Assembly: GCF_030409215.1 (NCBI RefSeq) | Contig: NZ_JAUFPL010000032.1 | Coordinates: forward strand, 530,011 to 594,010 | Direction of reading: 5' to 3' | Origin: Halomonas ramblicola | GTDB lineage: Bacteria; Pseudomonadota; Gammaproteobacteria; Pseudomonadales; Halomonadaceae | DNA length: 64,000 nt | In this document: one piece after another, positions 38,924 through 47,919 of the stretch | Numbering within the stretch: the stretch's first letter is position 1 | Layout of the letters: each line of letters starts with the position of its first letter | The notes under the pieces: model-generated | The model's input: only the letters and a program-made list of their open reading frames with translations | The model's database searches: none | Told to the model about the DNA's origin: nothing | Made by a program: the position numbers and the translations under genes

Positions 38924-39544
38924 ATGGTGGAACTCTTCCTGCGCAGCGAGCGCGTGCTGTCCCGAGTGGCCCTGATCGCGGCCGGACTGATGCTGGTCGT
39001 CTCGGTGACCACCGGCTTCTATCAGGTGCTGACGCGATTCGTCTTCGATGCGCCCTCGACCTGGTCGGAAGTGGTGGCGCGGTCGTCGATGATCTGGTGC
39101 GTCTTCCTCGCCGCCGCCGCCTGTTTCCGCGGTGGCTACATGATGTCCGTGGAGGTCATCTACAAGCTGATCCCCGAGCGCCGCCTGCTCCTGCTCGAGG
39201 CGGCGATCGCCCTGGGCTGCCTCATCGCCCTGGCCGTGCTGGTCTACTACGGCACCGCCATGACCTTCCGGGTCCGCAACCAGATGCTCTCGGGCCTGGG
39301 GATCTCCATCTCCTGGGTCTATGCGGCCATCCCCATCGGCGCCGGCTTCTCGGTGATAGCGGTGGTGGCCCGCCTGCTGGCCCAGGCCACCGGGCGTGAG
39401 ACCGTCGGGCTGGCCGACGTCGAGGCCGAGGCGCCGCCCCGGGAGACGACGCCATCGGGTATCGAACCCGCCACGCCGGCGCCATCCGCGACGCTGCCGA
39501 ACGGCGACGATCCCGCTCAACCGACTCGGAGGTCCGGCCAGTGA
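38924..39544 (+). CDS. dctQ: TRAP transporter small permease DctQ
   Basis: Four-helix small permease, 206 residues. The helix 2 motif WSEVVARSSMIWCVFLAAAA is typical. The C-terminal 45 residues are an unusual proline-rich cytoplasmic tail (EAPPRETTPSGIEPATPAPS and on). The start at 38924 has AAGG nine bases upstream; a GTG three codons before is possible. It overlaps dctM. Confidence 0.87.
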   Translation: MVELFLRSERVLSRVALIAAGLMLVVSVTTGFYQVLTRFVFDAPSTWSEVVARSSMIWCVFLAAAACFRGGYMMSVEVIYKLIPERRLLLLEAAIALGCLIALAVLVYYGTAMTFRVRNQMLSGLGISISWVYAAIPIGAGFSVIAVVARLLAQATGRETVGLADVEAEAPPRETTPSGIEPATPAPSATLPNGDDPAQPTRRSGQ

Positions 39545-40815
39545 ATCTCGCCATCGGTCTGTCGCTGATCATCTTCTTCGCCCTCGGCGTGCCCATCGCC
39601 GTCTCCATCCTGCTGGCCTCGATCATCGGCATCGAGTTCTTCACGCGCTTCCCGCTGCTGATGGTGCCCCAGCAGATGTTCGTGGGCATCGACAACTTCC
39701 CGCTGATGGCGATCCCCTTCTTCATCCTGGCCGGCAACCTGATGGCCGCCGGCGGCATCTCGCAACGCCTGGTGGACCTGGCCAAGTCGCTCGTCGGCGG
39801 CCTGCAGGGCGGCCTGGCGATGACCTGCGTGCTGACCTGCATGCTGTTCGCCGCGGTGTCGGGCTCCAGCGTGGCGACCACCTTCGCCATCGGCTCGATC
39901 CTGATCCCGGCCATGGTGCGCCACGACTATCCACGGCCGCTGGCGGCCTCCATCCAGGCCTCGTCGTCCGAACTCGGCGTGCTGATTCCGCCGTCGATCC
40001 CGCTGATCCTCTACGGGGTCAGCACCGATACCTCCATCGGCCGGCTGTTCATCGCCGGCATCGGCCCGGGGCTGCTGATCGGCGGGGCCCTGCTGGTGTT
40101 CCTCTACCTGTTCTGCAAGGTGCGCGGCTACGGCCTGCGCGACCGGGACGACCGGGTGCCCTTCACCGCTGCCTTCCGGCGCGCCTGGGCGGCCATGCTG
40201 ATGCCGGTGGTGGTGATCGGCGGCATCTATGGTGGGGTCTTCACCCCCACCGAGGCCTCGGCGGTGGCGGTGGTCTATGCGCTGGTCGTCGGCGGCCTGG
40301 TCTATCGCGAGCTGGCCTGGTCGGAGCTGTGGCCGATCCTGCGCCAGAGCGTCATGGCCACCGCCACGGTGATGCTGATCATCTCCGCGGCGGCGCTGTT
40401 CAGCTTCCTGATCAGCCGCTCCGGGCTGCCGTCCCAGGTGGCCGACTGGGTGAGCCTGGTATTCGAGAGCCCGATCACCTTCCTGCTGGCGGTCAACGTC
40501 ATGCTGCTGATCATCGGCATGTTCGTCGAGACCTCGGCGGCGATCCTGGTGCTGGCGCCGATCTTCACCCCGATCGCCGTGCAGTACGGCATCGACCCGG
40601 TGCATTTCGGGCTGATCATCGTGGTCAACCTGGCGCTGGGCATGTTCACCCCGCCGCTCGGCGTCAACCTGTTCGCCGCCTGTGCGGTGGCCAGGCTGTC
40701 CATCGACCAGTTGATCCCCTGGCTGCTGCGCTTCGTGCTGGTCGTGCTCGCCTGCCTGATGGCGATCACCTACATGCCCTGGATCTCGATGGGGCTGGTC
40801 GACCTTCTCTACTGA
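39541..40815 (+). CDS. dctM: TRAP transporter large permease DctM
   Basis: Twelve-helix permease of 424 residues that couples sodium to substrate import. Motifs are MAIPFFILAGNLMAAGGISQ, SGSSVATTFAIGSILIPAMV, SELGVLIPPSIPLILYGVST and GMFTPPLGVNLFAACAVA. The start is a GTG that overlaps the dctQ stop. Confidence 0.92.
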   Translation: MNLAIGLSLIIFFALGVPIAVSILLASIIGIEFFTRFPLLMVPQQMFVGIDNFPLMAIPFFILAGNLMAAGGISQRLVDLAKSLVGGLQGGLAMTCVLTCMLFAAVSGSSVATTFAIGSILIPAMVRHDYPRPLAASIQASSSELGVLIPPSIPLILYGVSTDTSIGRLFIAGIGPGLLIGGALLVFLYLFCKVRGYGLRDRDDRVPFTAAFRRAWAAMLMPVVVIGGIYGGVFTPTEASAVAVVYALVVGGLVYRELAWSELWPILRQSVMATATVMLIISAAALFSFLISRSGLPSQVADWVSLVFESPITFLLAVNVMLLIIGMFVETSAAILVLAPIFTPIAVQYGIDPVHFGLIIVVNLALGMFTPPLGVNLFAACAVARLSIDQLIPWLLRFVLVVLACLMAITYMPWISMGLVDLLY

Positions 40816-40841
40816 CAATGACAAGCACAGGAGTCCTTCAC

Positions 40842-42302
40842 ATGGCAGCACCCCCTTCCATGCCCCGCAGCCAGGCACTGATCGGCGGCGACTGGGTGAC
40901 GACCCAGGCGACCCTGGAGGTCGAGGCGCCGGCACGCGGCGAGGCGATCGCCCGCATTGCGCGCAGCCAGGCGGTGGACGTCGACGCGGCGGTCCAGGCC
41001 GCCGGCCAGGCCATCGCCGGCCAACTGGGAAACTGGGCCGACTGGAACGCCCGCCGGCGCAGCGAGTGGCTGCTGGCCTTCGCCGCGGCCATCGAGGCCG
41101 ACCACGAGCGGCTCGCCGCCCTGGAGTGCGCGGATACCGGCAAGCCGATGACCCAGGCCCGCGGCGACATCACCGCCTGTGCCCGCTACTTCCGCTTCTA
41201 CGGCGGGGCCGCCGACAAGCTGCACGGCGAGACGATCCCCTTCGAGAACGACTTCGCCGTGATGACCCTGCGCGAGCCCTACGGCGTCTGCGCCCAGATC
41301 ATCCCCTGGAACTATCCCGCCCAGATCTTCGGGCGCTGCGTGGCGGCGGCCCTGGCGGCCGGCAACACGGTGGTGCTCAAGCCCGCCGAGGACGCCTGCC
41401 TGAGCGTGCTGCGCCTCGCCGAGCTGGCCCTGGAGCGGGGGCTGCCGCCCGGCGTGCTCAACGTGGTGCCGGGGCTCGGCGGCGAGGCGGGGGCCGCGCT
41501 GTCGGCGCATCCCGCCATCGATCACCTCTCCTTCACCGGCTCGCCGGAGACCGGCACCCGGGTGGCCCAGGCCGCGGCGGTGCATCACGTGCCGGTGACC
41601 ATGGAACTGGGCGGCAAGTCGCCGCAACTCCTCTTCGCCGATGCCGACCTGGAGGCGGCGCTGCCCTTCGTGGTGCGCGGCATCATCCAGAACGCCGGCC
41701 AGACCTGCTCCGCGGGGAGCCGCCTGCTGGTGCAGCGCGATATCGCCGACGAGGTGCTGGAACGCCTGGCCGCGCGGTTCGAGACCCTGCGCTGCGACGC
41801 CGGTGAGGCGGATGCCGATTGCGGGGCGCTGATCAACGCCCGGCAGAAGGCCAAGCTGGAGGCGCGCCTGGAGGCGGCCCGCGCCGACGGCATTCGCACC
41901 CTGGCCCACGGGCGCCTGGCGGAGGGGGCGCCGGCGGGCGGCCACTACGTGGTGCCCCAACTGCTGACCGACATCCCCGAGGGCCATGCGGTGCTGCGTG
42001 AGGAGCTGTTCGGGCCGGTGCTGGCGGTGCAGGTCTTCGCGGACGAGGCCGAGGCCCTGGCCCAGGCCAACGGCACCGACTTCGGCCTCTGCGCGGGCAT
42101 CTGGACCCGTGACGGCGGCCGCCAGCTGCGCCTGGCCAAGGGCGTGCGCAGCGGCCAGGTGTTCGTCAACAACTACGGGGCCGCGGGTGGCATCGAACTG
42201 CCGTTCGGCGGCGTCGGCCGCTCCGGCCACGGCCGCGAGAAGGGCTTCGAGGGCCTGAAGAGCTACACGCGGCTCAAGACGGTGGCGATCCGCCACGGCT
42301 GA
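40842..42302 (+). CDS. NAD(P)-dependent aldehyde dehydrogenase
   Basis: A 486-residue aldehyde dehydrogenase. The catalytic glutamate is in TMELGGKSPQLLFADAD and the cysteine in QNAGQTCSAGSRLLVQ; the cofactor loop is VLKPAEDACLSVLRLAE and IDHLSFTGSPETGTRVA. It lies 26 bases after dctM with CAGGAG upstream. In this operon it might oxidise an aldehyde formed from an imported sugar acid, for example a glycolaldehyde-type product; the substrate is not visible. Confidence 0.88.
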   Translation: MAAPPSMPRSQALIGGDWVTTQATLEVEAPARGEAIARIARSQAVDVDAAVQAAGQAIAGQLGNWADWNARRRSEWLLAFAAAIEADHERLAALECADTGKPMTQARGDITACARYFRFYGGAADKLHGETIPFENDFAVMTLREPYGVCAQIIPWNYPAQIFGRCVAAALAAGNTVVLKPAEDACLSVLRLAELALERGLPPGVLNVVPGLGGEAGAALSAHPAIDHLSFTGSPETGTRVAQAAAVHHVPVTMELGGKSPQLLFADADLEAALPFVVRGIIQNAGQTCSAGSRLLVQRDIADEVLERLAARFETLRCDAGEADADCGALINARQKAKLEARLEAARADGIRTLAHGRLAEGAPAGGHYVVPQLLTDIPEGHAVLREELFGPVLAVQVFADEAEALAQANGTDFGLCAGIWTRDGGRQLRLAKGVRSGQVFVNNYGAAGGIELPFGGVGRSGHGREKGFEGLKSYTRLKTVAIRHG

Positions 42303-42326
42303 TCCACCCCAACCGGGAGACACCAC

Positions 42327-43403
42327 ATGACCCACAAGATCGCGGTACTGGCGGGGGATGGCATCGGACTCGAGGTCGTGCCCCAGGGCCTGAGGGTGCT
42401 GGAGGTGGCGGCGCGCCGCTTCGACCTGCCGCTGGAGTTCGAGCACTTCGACTTCGCCAGCTGCGCCTACTACAGGGAGCACGGCGACATGCTGCCGGAC
42501 GACTGGCACACGACGCTGTCGCGGTTCGATGCCATCTTCTTCGGTGCCGTGGGCTGGCCCGACACCGTACCCGACCACGTCTCGGCCTGGGGCTCGCTGC
42601 TCAAGTTCCGGCGCGCTTTCGACCAGTACGTCAACCTGCGGCCGTGCCGGCTGATGCCGGGGATCGAGAGCCCGCTCAAGGGCCGCGAGCCCGGCGACAT
42701 CGACTTCCTGGTGGTGCGCGAGAACACCGAGGGCGAGTACTCGCGGCTCGGCGGGCGCGCCTTCGAGGGCACCGACCGCGAGGTGGTGTTGCAGGAGACG
42801 CTGATGACCCGCACCGGGGTCGACCGGGTGCTGGACTACGCCTTCGAGCTGGCCCGCTCGCGGCCCCGGCAGAAGCTCACCTCGGCCACCAAGTCCAACG
42901 GCCTGTCGATCTCGATGCCCTACTGGAACGAGCGGGTGGCGGCGATGCGGGCGAACTACCCCGATGTCGAGGTCGACCAGTACCACATCGACATCCTCAC
43001 CGCCCACTTCGTACTGCACCCCGACTGGTTCGACGTGGTGGTGGCCAGCAACCTGTTCGGCGACATCCTCTCCGACCTGGGGCCGGCCTGTACCGGCACC
43101 ATCGGCATCGCCCCCTCGGGCAACATCAATCCCACCCGCGAGTATCCGAGCCTGTTCGAGCCGGTCCACGGCAGCGCCCCGGACATCGCCGGGCAGGGCA
43201 TCGCCAACCCCATCGGCCAGATCTGGTGCGGCGCCATGATGCTCGAGCACCTCGGCGAGGCCGAGGCCGGCGCGGCGATCGTCGGCGCCATCGAGACGGT
43301 GCTCGCCCAGGGCGACCCGGCGGTGCTGACCCCCGACCTCAAGGGCAGCGGCACCACCGAGACCCTGGGGCGGGCTGTTGCCGCGGCCCTGGAGGCCGGC
43401 TGA
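42327..43403 (+). CDS. Tartrate/D-malate dehydrogenase-like decarboxylating dehydrogenase
   Basis: A 358-residue member of the isocitrate/isopropylmalate dehydrogenase family, closest to tartrate dehydrogenase and D-malate dehydrogenase. It starts IAVLAGDGIGLEVVPQGLRV; substrate and metal residues are in YVNLRPCRLMPGIESPL, VVRENTEGEYSRLGGR, DQYHIDILTAHFVL and SNLFGDILSDLGPACTG. It would oxidise and decarboxylate a 2-hydroxy acid with NAD. Its use in a D-apionate-type operon is not in the described pathway. Confidence 0.85.
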   Translation: MTHKIAVLAGDGIGLEVVPQGLRVLEVAARRFDLPLEFEHFDFASCAYYREHGDMLPDDWHTTLSRFDAIFFGAVGWPDTVPDHVSAWGSLLKFRRAFDQYVNLRPCRLMPGIESPLKGREPGDIDFLVVRENTEGEYSRLGGRAFEGTDREVVLQETLMTRTGVDRVLDYAFELARSRPRQKLTSATKSNGLSISMPYWNERVAAMRANYPDVEVDQYHIDILTAHFVLHPDWFDVVVASNLFGDILSDLGPACTGTIGIAPSGNINPTREYPSLFEPVHGSAPDIAGQGIANPIGQIWCGAMMLEHLGEAEAGAAIVGAIETVLAQGDPAVLTPDLKGSGTTETLGRAVAAALEAG

Positions 43404-43432
43404 ACAACGAATCCATCGACGGGAGAGCTTCC

Positions 43433-44326
43433 ATGAGCAAGCAGTATCGGGTCGGCATGGTCGGCGTGGGGCTGATGGGCCACGGCATCGCCGCGAGCCT
43501 GTTGCGCGCCGGCCACCGGCTGAGTTTCCTCGACCACCCCGGCAACCAGCCGGTCGATGACCTGCTGGCGGCCGGCGCGGAGCGCCGGTCGAGTGGCCGG
43601 GAGGTCGCCTTGGACGCCGAGGTGGTGATCCTCTGCGTCACCGGCACGCCCCAGGTGGAGAGCGTGCTGTTCGATGCCGGCGGGGTGCTGGAGGGACTGC
43701 AGGCCGGCAGTGCGGTCGTCGACTGCTCGACGGCGATTCCGCGCTCCACCGAGGCGATCGCCGGGCGCATCGCCGCGGCCGGCGGCCGGTTCATGGACGC
43801 CGCCATGACCCGTACCCCCAAGGAGGCCGCCGAGGGGCGCCTCAACCTGATCGTCGGCGCCGCCGACGAGCTGTTCCGTGACCTGCGGCCACTGCTCGAG
43901 AGCTTCTCGGAGCATATCACCCACGGCGGGCCGGTGGGCGCGGGCCACAAGCTCAAGCTGCTGCACAACTATGTGTCGCTGGGCTTCACCGCGGTACTCG
44001 CCGAGGCCGCCGCGGCCTCGCGCCGCGCCGGCATCGACGACGCCGTCTTCCTCGAGGTGCTCGGCAACGGCGGTGGCGGTGGGGTGGTGCTGGAGCGCCT
44101 GCGCCCCTTCATCGTCGCCGAGGACCCCTCGGGCTTCCGCTTCAGCCTCGCCAACTCCCTCAAGGACGTCGGCTACTACCACGCCATGGCCGAGGACCTG
44201 GGCGCGGCCCGCGGCGTCGCCGAGGCCATCGACGCCCTGTATCGCGACATCAACGACTGCGGCCACGGCGAGCGGCTAGTGCCCGAGCTGGTGGCCCTAC
44301 TGGGCGAGGGAAGCGGGAAGCCGTAA
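43433..44326 (+). CDS. NAD-dependent beta-hydroxyacid dehydrogenase (HIBADH family)
   Basis: A 297-residue dehydrogenase of the 3-hydroxyisobutyrate / tartronate semialdehyde reductase family. The Rossmann motif is RVGMVGVGLMGHGIAAS; the substrate loop DAAMTRTPKEAAEGRLNLIV departs from the usual DAPVSGG, which suggests a different substrate. The catalytic lysine is in AGHKLKLLHNYVSLGF. It ends the TRAP operon. A second, more standard paralogue is ltnD at 33.5 kb. Confidence 0.83.
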   Translation: MSKQYRVGMVGVGLMGHGIAASLLRAGHRLSFLDHPGNQPVDDLLAAGAERRSSGREVALDAEVVILCVTGTPQVESVLFDAGGVLEGLQAGSAVVDCSTAIPRSTEAIAGRIAAAGGRFMDAAMTRTPKEAAEGRLNLIVGAADELFRDLRPLLESFSEHITHGGPVGAGHKLKLLHNYVSLGFTAVLAEAAAASRRAGIDDAVFLEVLGNGGGGGVVLERLRPFIVAEDPSGFRFSLANSLKDVGYYHAMAEDLGAARGVAEAIDALYRDINDCGHGERLVPELVALLGEGSGKP

Positions 44327-44353
44327 GAGGGAAGAGGGGCGCGAGGGGAGCCC

Positions 44354-44375
44354 GGCGCCGGCTTGCGCCGGCGCC
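44354..44375. terminator. Hairpin between convergent operons
   Basis: A perfect 9-bp stem (GGCGCCGGC / GCCGGCGCC, loop TTGC) lies between the end of the TRAP operon and the end of the kinase gene. There is no clear T-run on either side, so it may be a bidirectional or Rho-assisted terminator. Confidence 0.55.
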
Positions 44376-44387
44376 ATTCATTGGGTG

Positions 44388-45728
44388 TCAATCGAGGTCG
44401 GCGTCGCGGATTCGCCCGAAGTAGGCGTCGTCGCCGACCTGGCCGCCCTTGAAGGCGATCTGCAGGCCGTCGAACGCGGGGTCGGCGCTGTGCGCGGTGC
44501 ACAGCGGCGAGCCCGGCGTCTGCGGCAGCGGCAGGCAGGTGGTCAGCGCCTGGATGCCGAGTTCCTGGATGGCGTGGCTCGAGGTGTCGCCGCCGGCGAC
44601 CACCACCCGGGTCAGGCGCTGGTCGCGCACCAAGTCGCGCAGCAGGCCGCCCAGCCGTCGACCGATGGCATGCGCGGCGTCGCCGTCGGGCAGGGTCGCC
44701 AGGCCGTTCTCTGGCCCCAGCGCGGTGTAGAGCACCACGCTGCGCCCCGCTTCAAGCGCTGCCTGTGCCTGCTCGCGGGCCGTTTCCAGTGCGGCCGCGG
44801 CCTGGTGATCGTCGGCCAGCTGCGCCGCATCCACCCGAATGCCTTCAAAGCCGTTCTCTTCGGCCCAGCGAATCTGGCGGGCGGTGGTCTCGGAGCAGCT
44901 CCCCGAGACCACGGCGAGGCGCTCCACCGGGCCCGGATCGTCGAAAGTGGGCGCCGCCTCGACCAGCCCCTGGCGGCGCCACTCCGCGAGCAGGGCGTAC
45001 TCGACCCCCGAGGAGCCGACCACGAAGCCGCCACTCGGCGGCCGGGAGCGCCACAGCTGGCGCCCCACCGCCGCCTGGCTGGCGGGATCCAGCACGTCGT
45101 AGAGCAGCGCGGCGTGATTGGCGCGGGCGGCGTCGACCCGGGCATCGACCTCGGCGTCGGCCAGGGTCACCGGGTCGATCAGGCCGATGTCGAGCTCGGT
45201 CTGCTCGCCCAGGTGGCGGCGCAGGTCGGCCTCGTGCATCGGCGTCACCGGATGCCGCGCCATGATCGGGTGGCGGTCGATGCGATATACCTCGCCCCGG
45301 TAGGCGGCGAACAGCTGGCCGAAGGCGGTGTAGCGGCGCAGTTGCGGCGCGCCGACCACGATCGGCACGCCGTCCTGGTCGTGGAGGCGCCGGCCGATCT
45401 CCAGGGCGCGGCCGATGCTGCCGATCCCGGGGGCGCTGTCGAAGGTCGAGCAGGTCTTGTAGTGGCACAACGCCGCGCCGCGCTCGCGCAGCCAGGCCAG
45501 CGCCGGGGTCAGGTGGCGCTCCATCCAGGCCGGCGTCTCGCTGCGGCTGGTGCCGGCCAGGCCGATGGCCCGGCAGTGGCGGAAGCGCGCCAGTTGGGCG
45601 TCATCGGGGATGGCGGTGAACAGCACGGTATCGACGCCCTGGCCGGCGAGGGCCTCCATGACGTCGGTGGAGCCGGTCAGGTCGTCGCCGTAGTAGGCGA
45701 TCAGCGGGGCGGTGTCGGTCGGTGTCAT
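44388..45728 (-). CDS. oiaK: 3-oxo-isoapionate kinase-like acid-sugar kinase
   Basis: A 446-residue DUF1537-family kinase. It starts LIAYYGDDLTGSTDVMEALA, has HYKTCSTFDSAPGIGSIGRA and the C-terminal nucleotide part LTRVVVAGGDTSSHAIQELG. The family includes OiaK, which phosphorylates 3-oxo-isoapionate. The neighbouring RuBisCO-like protein and apionate oxidoisomerase support that role here. The start overlaps the stop of the RuBisCO-like gene as ATGA. Confidence 0.78.
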   Translation of the reverse strand: MTPTDTAPLIAYYGDDLTGSTDVMEALAGQGVDTVLFTAIPDDAQLARFRHCRAIGLAGTSRSETPAWMERHLTPALAWLRERGAALCHYKTCSTFDSAPGIGSIGRALEIGRRLHDQDGVPIVVGAPQLRRYTAFGQLFAAYRGEVYRIDRHPIMARHPVTPMHEADLRRHLGEQTELDIGLIDPVTLADAEVDARVDAARANHAALLYDVLDPASQAAVGRQLWRSRPPSGGFVVGSSGVEYALLAEWRRQGLVEAAPTFDDPGPVERLAVVSGSCSETTARQIRWAEENGFEGIRVDAAQLADDHQAAAALETAREQAQAALEAGRSVVLYTALGPENGLATLPDGDAAHAIGRRLGGLLRDLVRDQRLTRVVVAGGDTSSHAIQELGIQALTTCLPLPQTPGSPLCTAHSADPAFDGLQIAFKGGQVGDDAYFGRIRDADLD

Positions 45729-46993
45729 CGGCGGAAGGTCTCCAGGGCGCGGGCGAGCTCGCGGTGCTCGCGGGCGTAGGCGTCGACGTCCAGGCCCGCC
45801 ACGGCGGCCTCCCAGGCCTGGCGCAGGCTCCTCACCCCGGCGCCGATGCCGTCGGGATGGGCCATGATGCCGCCGCCGGCGCAGAAGATCAGGTCGGTGC
45901 TGGCGATGGCGGCGTAGGTGTCGGCGGCCTGGTCGGCGGTCTGGCCGGAGGAGAACACCGGCATCACCTGGCAGCCCGAGGCGGGCGGGGCGAACATCGG
46001 CGTCAGGCAGGTGCGGGCGCTGGCGATCACGCTGGCGTCGTCCTCGCTGAACTTGTTGCGCAGGCCGTTGACGTGGATGTGGTCGACCCCGGCCAGACGC
46101 CACAGCTTCTGGTAGGCCACGAAGCTCATGCCCAGGTGCGGCGAGCGGCTGAACAGCCCCCAGCCGGCGCGGTGGCCGTGCAGCGCCACCCGGCAATGGC
46201 GGCGCAGCTGGGTCACCCCGGCGAGGCCGACGGCGTTCAGGGCGACCATCACGCAGCTGCCGCCGGCGGCGACCACATAGTCGTGGTGCTCGCGCATCTC
46301 GTCGGCCTCGCCGGTGATGTTGAAGGCGTACATCACCCGGCGCCCGGTGCGCTCGGCGTGCTCGCGGATCACCGGCATCACGGCGTCGACCCGCGCCTTG
46401 AGCGGGTTGTGCGGGCCGTTGGCCTGCAGCTCGTCGTCCTTGATGAAGTCGATGCCGCCTTCCACCAGCTCGCGGACCACTTCGGCGGTGGCCGCCGGGG
46501 ACAGCCCCACGCTGGGCTTGATGATGGTGCCGATCAGCGGCCGCTCGGGGATGCCGGTCAGCTCGCGGGTGCCGGCCACGCCGAACTGCGGGCCGGGGTA
46601 GGCCTCGGCGAAGGGCGCCGGCAGCGTCAGGTCGAGCAGCTTGAGCGCCGAGAATTCCTTGAGCTCGAAGAGGTTGCCGGCCACCGTCGCGACCAGGGTG
46701 GGCAGCGAGGGCCCGAGGTTGGCGAGCGGCCAGGAGAGGGTGACCCGAGCCCGCCGGTAGACCGGGGTGCCGGCCCCGGCCGGTGGCGCCGGGATCGGCA
46801 GCGACGGCGAGTCGAGGCTCTCCAGCGGTTCGATGTGCTCGACCCGCGCGCCGTGTGCCTCGCGCAGCGCGTCGGTCTCGCCGGCCAGGCGGGTGAAGGT
46901 GCCGCAGGACTGCTCCCCGGCCATCACCTCGGCGGCGCGCTCCAGCGGGTAGGGGGTCTCGATCAGGTAGCTGGCGAGGATGCGATCGCTCAT
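45725..46993 (-). CDS. RuBisCO-like protein (3-oxo-isoapionate 4-phosphate processing)
   Basis: A form IV RuBisCO-like protein of 422 residues. The active-site lysine region is LIGTIIKPSVGLSP, the carbamylated lysine and acids are in GIDFIKDDELQANGPHNPL, the loop 6 region is HVNGLRNKFSEDD, and phosphate-binding parts are MPVFSSGQ and FCAGGGIMAHPDG. Such proteins in apiose clusters act on 3-oxo-isoapionate 4-phosphate as transcarboxylase/hydrolase (OiaT, giving 3-phosphoglycerate and glycolate) or decarboxylase (OiaX). No erythrulose-phosphate isomerase genes lie nearby, which leans to OiaT; the two cannot be told apart by eye. Confidence 0.85.
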   Translation of the reverse strand: MSDRILASYLIETPYPLERAAEVMAGEQSCGTFTRLAGETDALREAHGARVEHIEPLESLDSPSLPIPAPPAGAGTPVYRRARVTLSWPLANLGPSLPTLVATVAGNLFELKEFSALKLLDLTLPAPFAEAYPGPQFGVAGTRELTGIPERPLIGTIIKPSVGLSPAATAEVVRELVEGGIDFIKDDELQANGPHNPLKARVDAVMPVIREHAERTGRRVMYAFNITGEADEMREHHDYVVAAGGSCVMVALNAVGLAGVTQLRRHCRVALHGHRAGWGLFSRSPHLGMSFVAYQKLWRLAGVDHIHVNGLRNKFSEDDASVIASARTCLTPMFAPPASGCQVMPVFSSGQTADQAADTYAAIASTDLIFCAGGGIMAHPDGIGAGVRSLRQAWEAAVAGLDVDAYAREHRELARALETFRR

Positions 46994-47017
46994 GGGTCGA
47001 TCTCTCTCAAGTGAGGC

Positions 47018-47845
47018 TCAGGTGATGCGGCGGATGCTCTCGGCGATCTCGTCGGGCTCGAAGACGCGCTTCCAGTCGTCGCGCATCAGCATCGGCTTAC
47101 CGTTCTCGATGGCCTTGTTGCAGGCATCGGAGAAGGCGCCGGGCTGCACGTCGAAGGTCACCGCGCCGAGGATGTTCATGTGGCCGAGCAGGAAGTCGCG
47201 GGCGCACTCCTCGGAGACGCCGCGGCGCACCACCTCGTCCATGGCCTCGCGCATCACCGCCAGCAGGGTGGCGCAGACGGTCTCGGAGAGCCCCGGTTCG
47301 AGCAGCGCCATCTGCTCGACGCTGACCCGGTGGGAGCGACCCACGGGGGCGTAGATGGTCCGCGCCACCGCCTCGCCCAGGGCGTAGCTTTCCTCCGGGC
47401 CCTGCATCAGCGCGCTGACGATGTGCTGGGTGGCCTTGTAGCCGCCGAAGTAGTCGCGCTTGGCCTCGAGCTCGGTCTCGTCGTTGAAGATCGACGGGTG
47501 GCAGGGGTGGCTGACGAAGTACACCAGGTCCTCGCGCTCGGGCAGGTGCCCGGCGAAGGGGGCCGCGGCGTCCAGGGTGACGAGCATGCTGCCGCTCTCC
47601 ATCAGTGGCGAGAGCTGGTGGGAGATCTTGCCGATCAGGGTGTCGGGGACGGCGAGGATGACCACCTCGGCGCCGGGCACCGCCTGCTCGGCGTCGACGC
47701 AGTCGATGCCCAGCTCCTCCTCGAGGCGGCTGCGGCCGGCCTCGCTGACCTCGACGTGGCGGACCTCGAACTCCGAGGGCTTCAGGTTGCGGGACAGGCG
47801 GAAGCCCATCTTGCCGCCGGCACCGATCAACGCAATGGTGGTCAT
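47018..47845 (-). CDS. apnO: D-apionate oxidoisomerase-like protein
   Basis: A 275-residue NAD-binding protein with MTTIALIGAGGKMGFRLSRN at the start and a C-terminal domain related to the phosphogluconate dehydrogenase C-terminal family. The stretches LDAAAPFAGHLPEREDLVYF and SHPCHPSIFNDETELEAKRD match what I know of ApnO, which turns D-apionate into 3-oxo-isoapionate. It is the first gene of the operon apnO - RuBisCO-like - oiaK, preceded by GAGGAAG and by copy B of the 63-bp element 75 bases upstream. Confidence 0.78.
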   Translation of the reverse strand: MTTIALIGAGGKMGFRLSRNLKPSEFEVRHVEVSEAGRSRLEEELGIDCVDAEQAVPGAEVVILAVPDTLIGKISHQLSPLMESGSMLVTLDAAAPFAGHLPEREDLVYFVSHPCHPSIFNDETELEAKRDYFGGYKATQHIVSALMQGPEESYALGEAVARTIYAPVGRSHRVSVEQMALLEPGLSETVCATLLAVMREAMDEVVRRGVSEECARDFLLGHMNILGAVTFDVQPGAFSDACNKAIENGKPMLMRDDWKRVFEPDEIAESIRRIT

Positions 47846-47919
47846 GTGAATCTTCCTCGCTGCTGGGTGGTGGTTTCGTGGGGAGCGCAGAGTCTCCTTA
47901 AGGGGGCATATTGCCGGCC

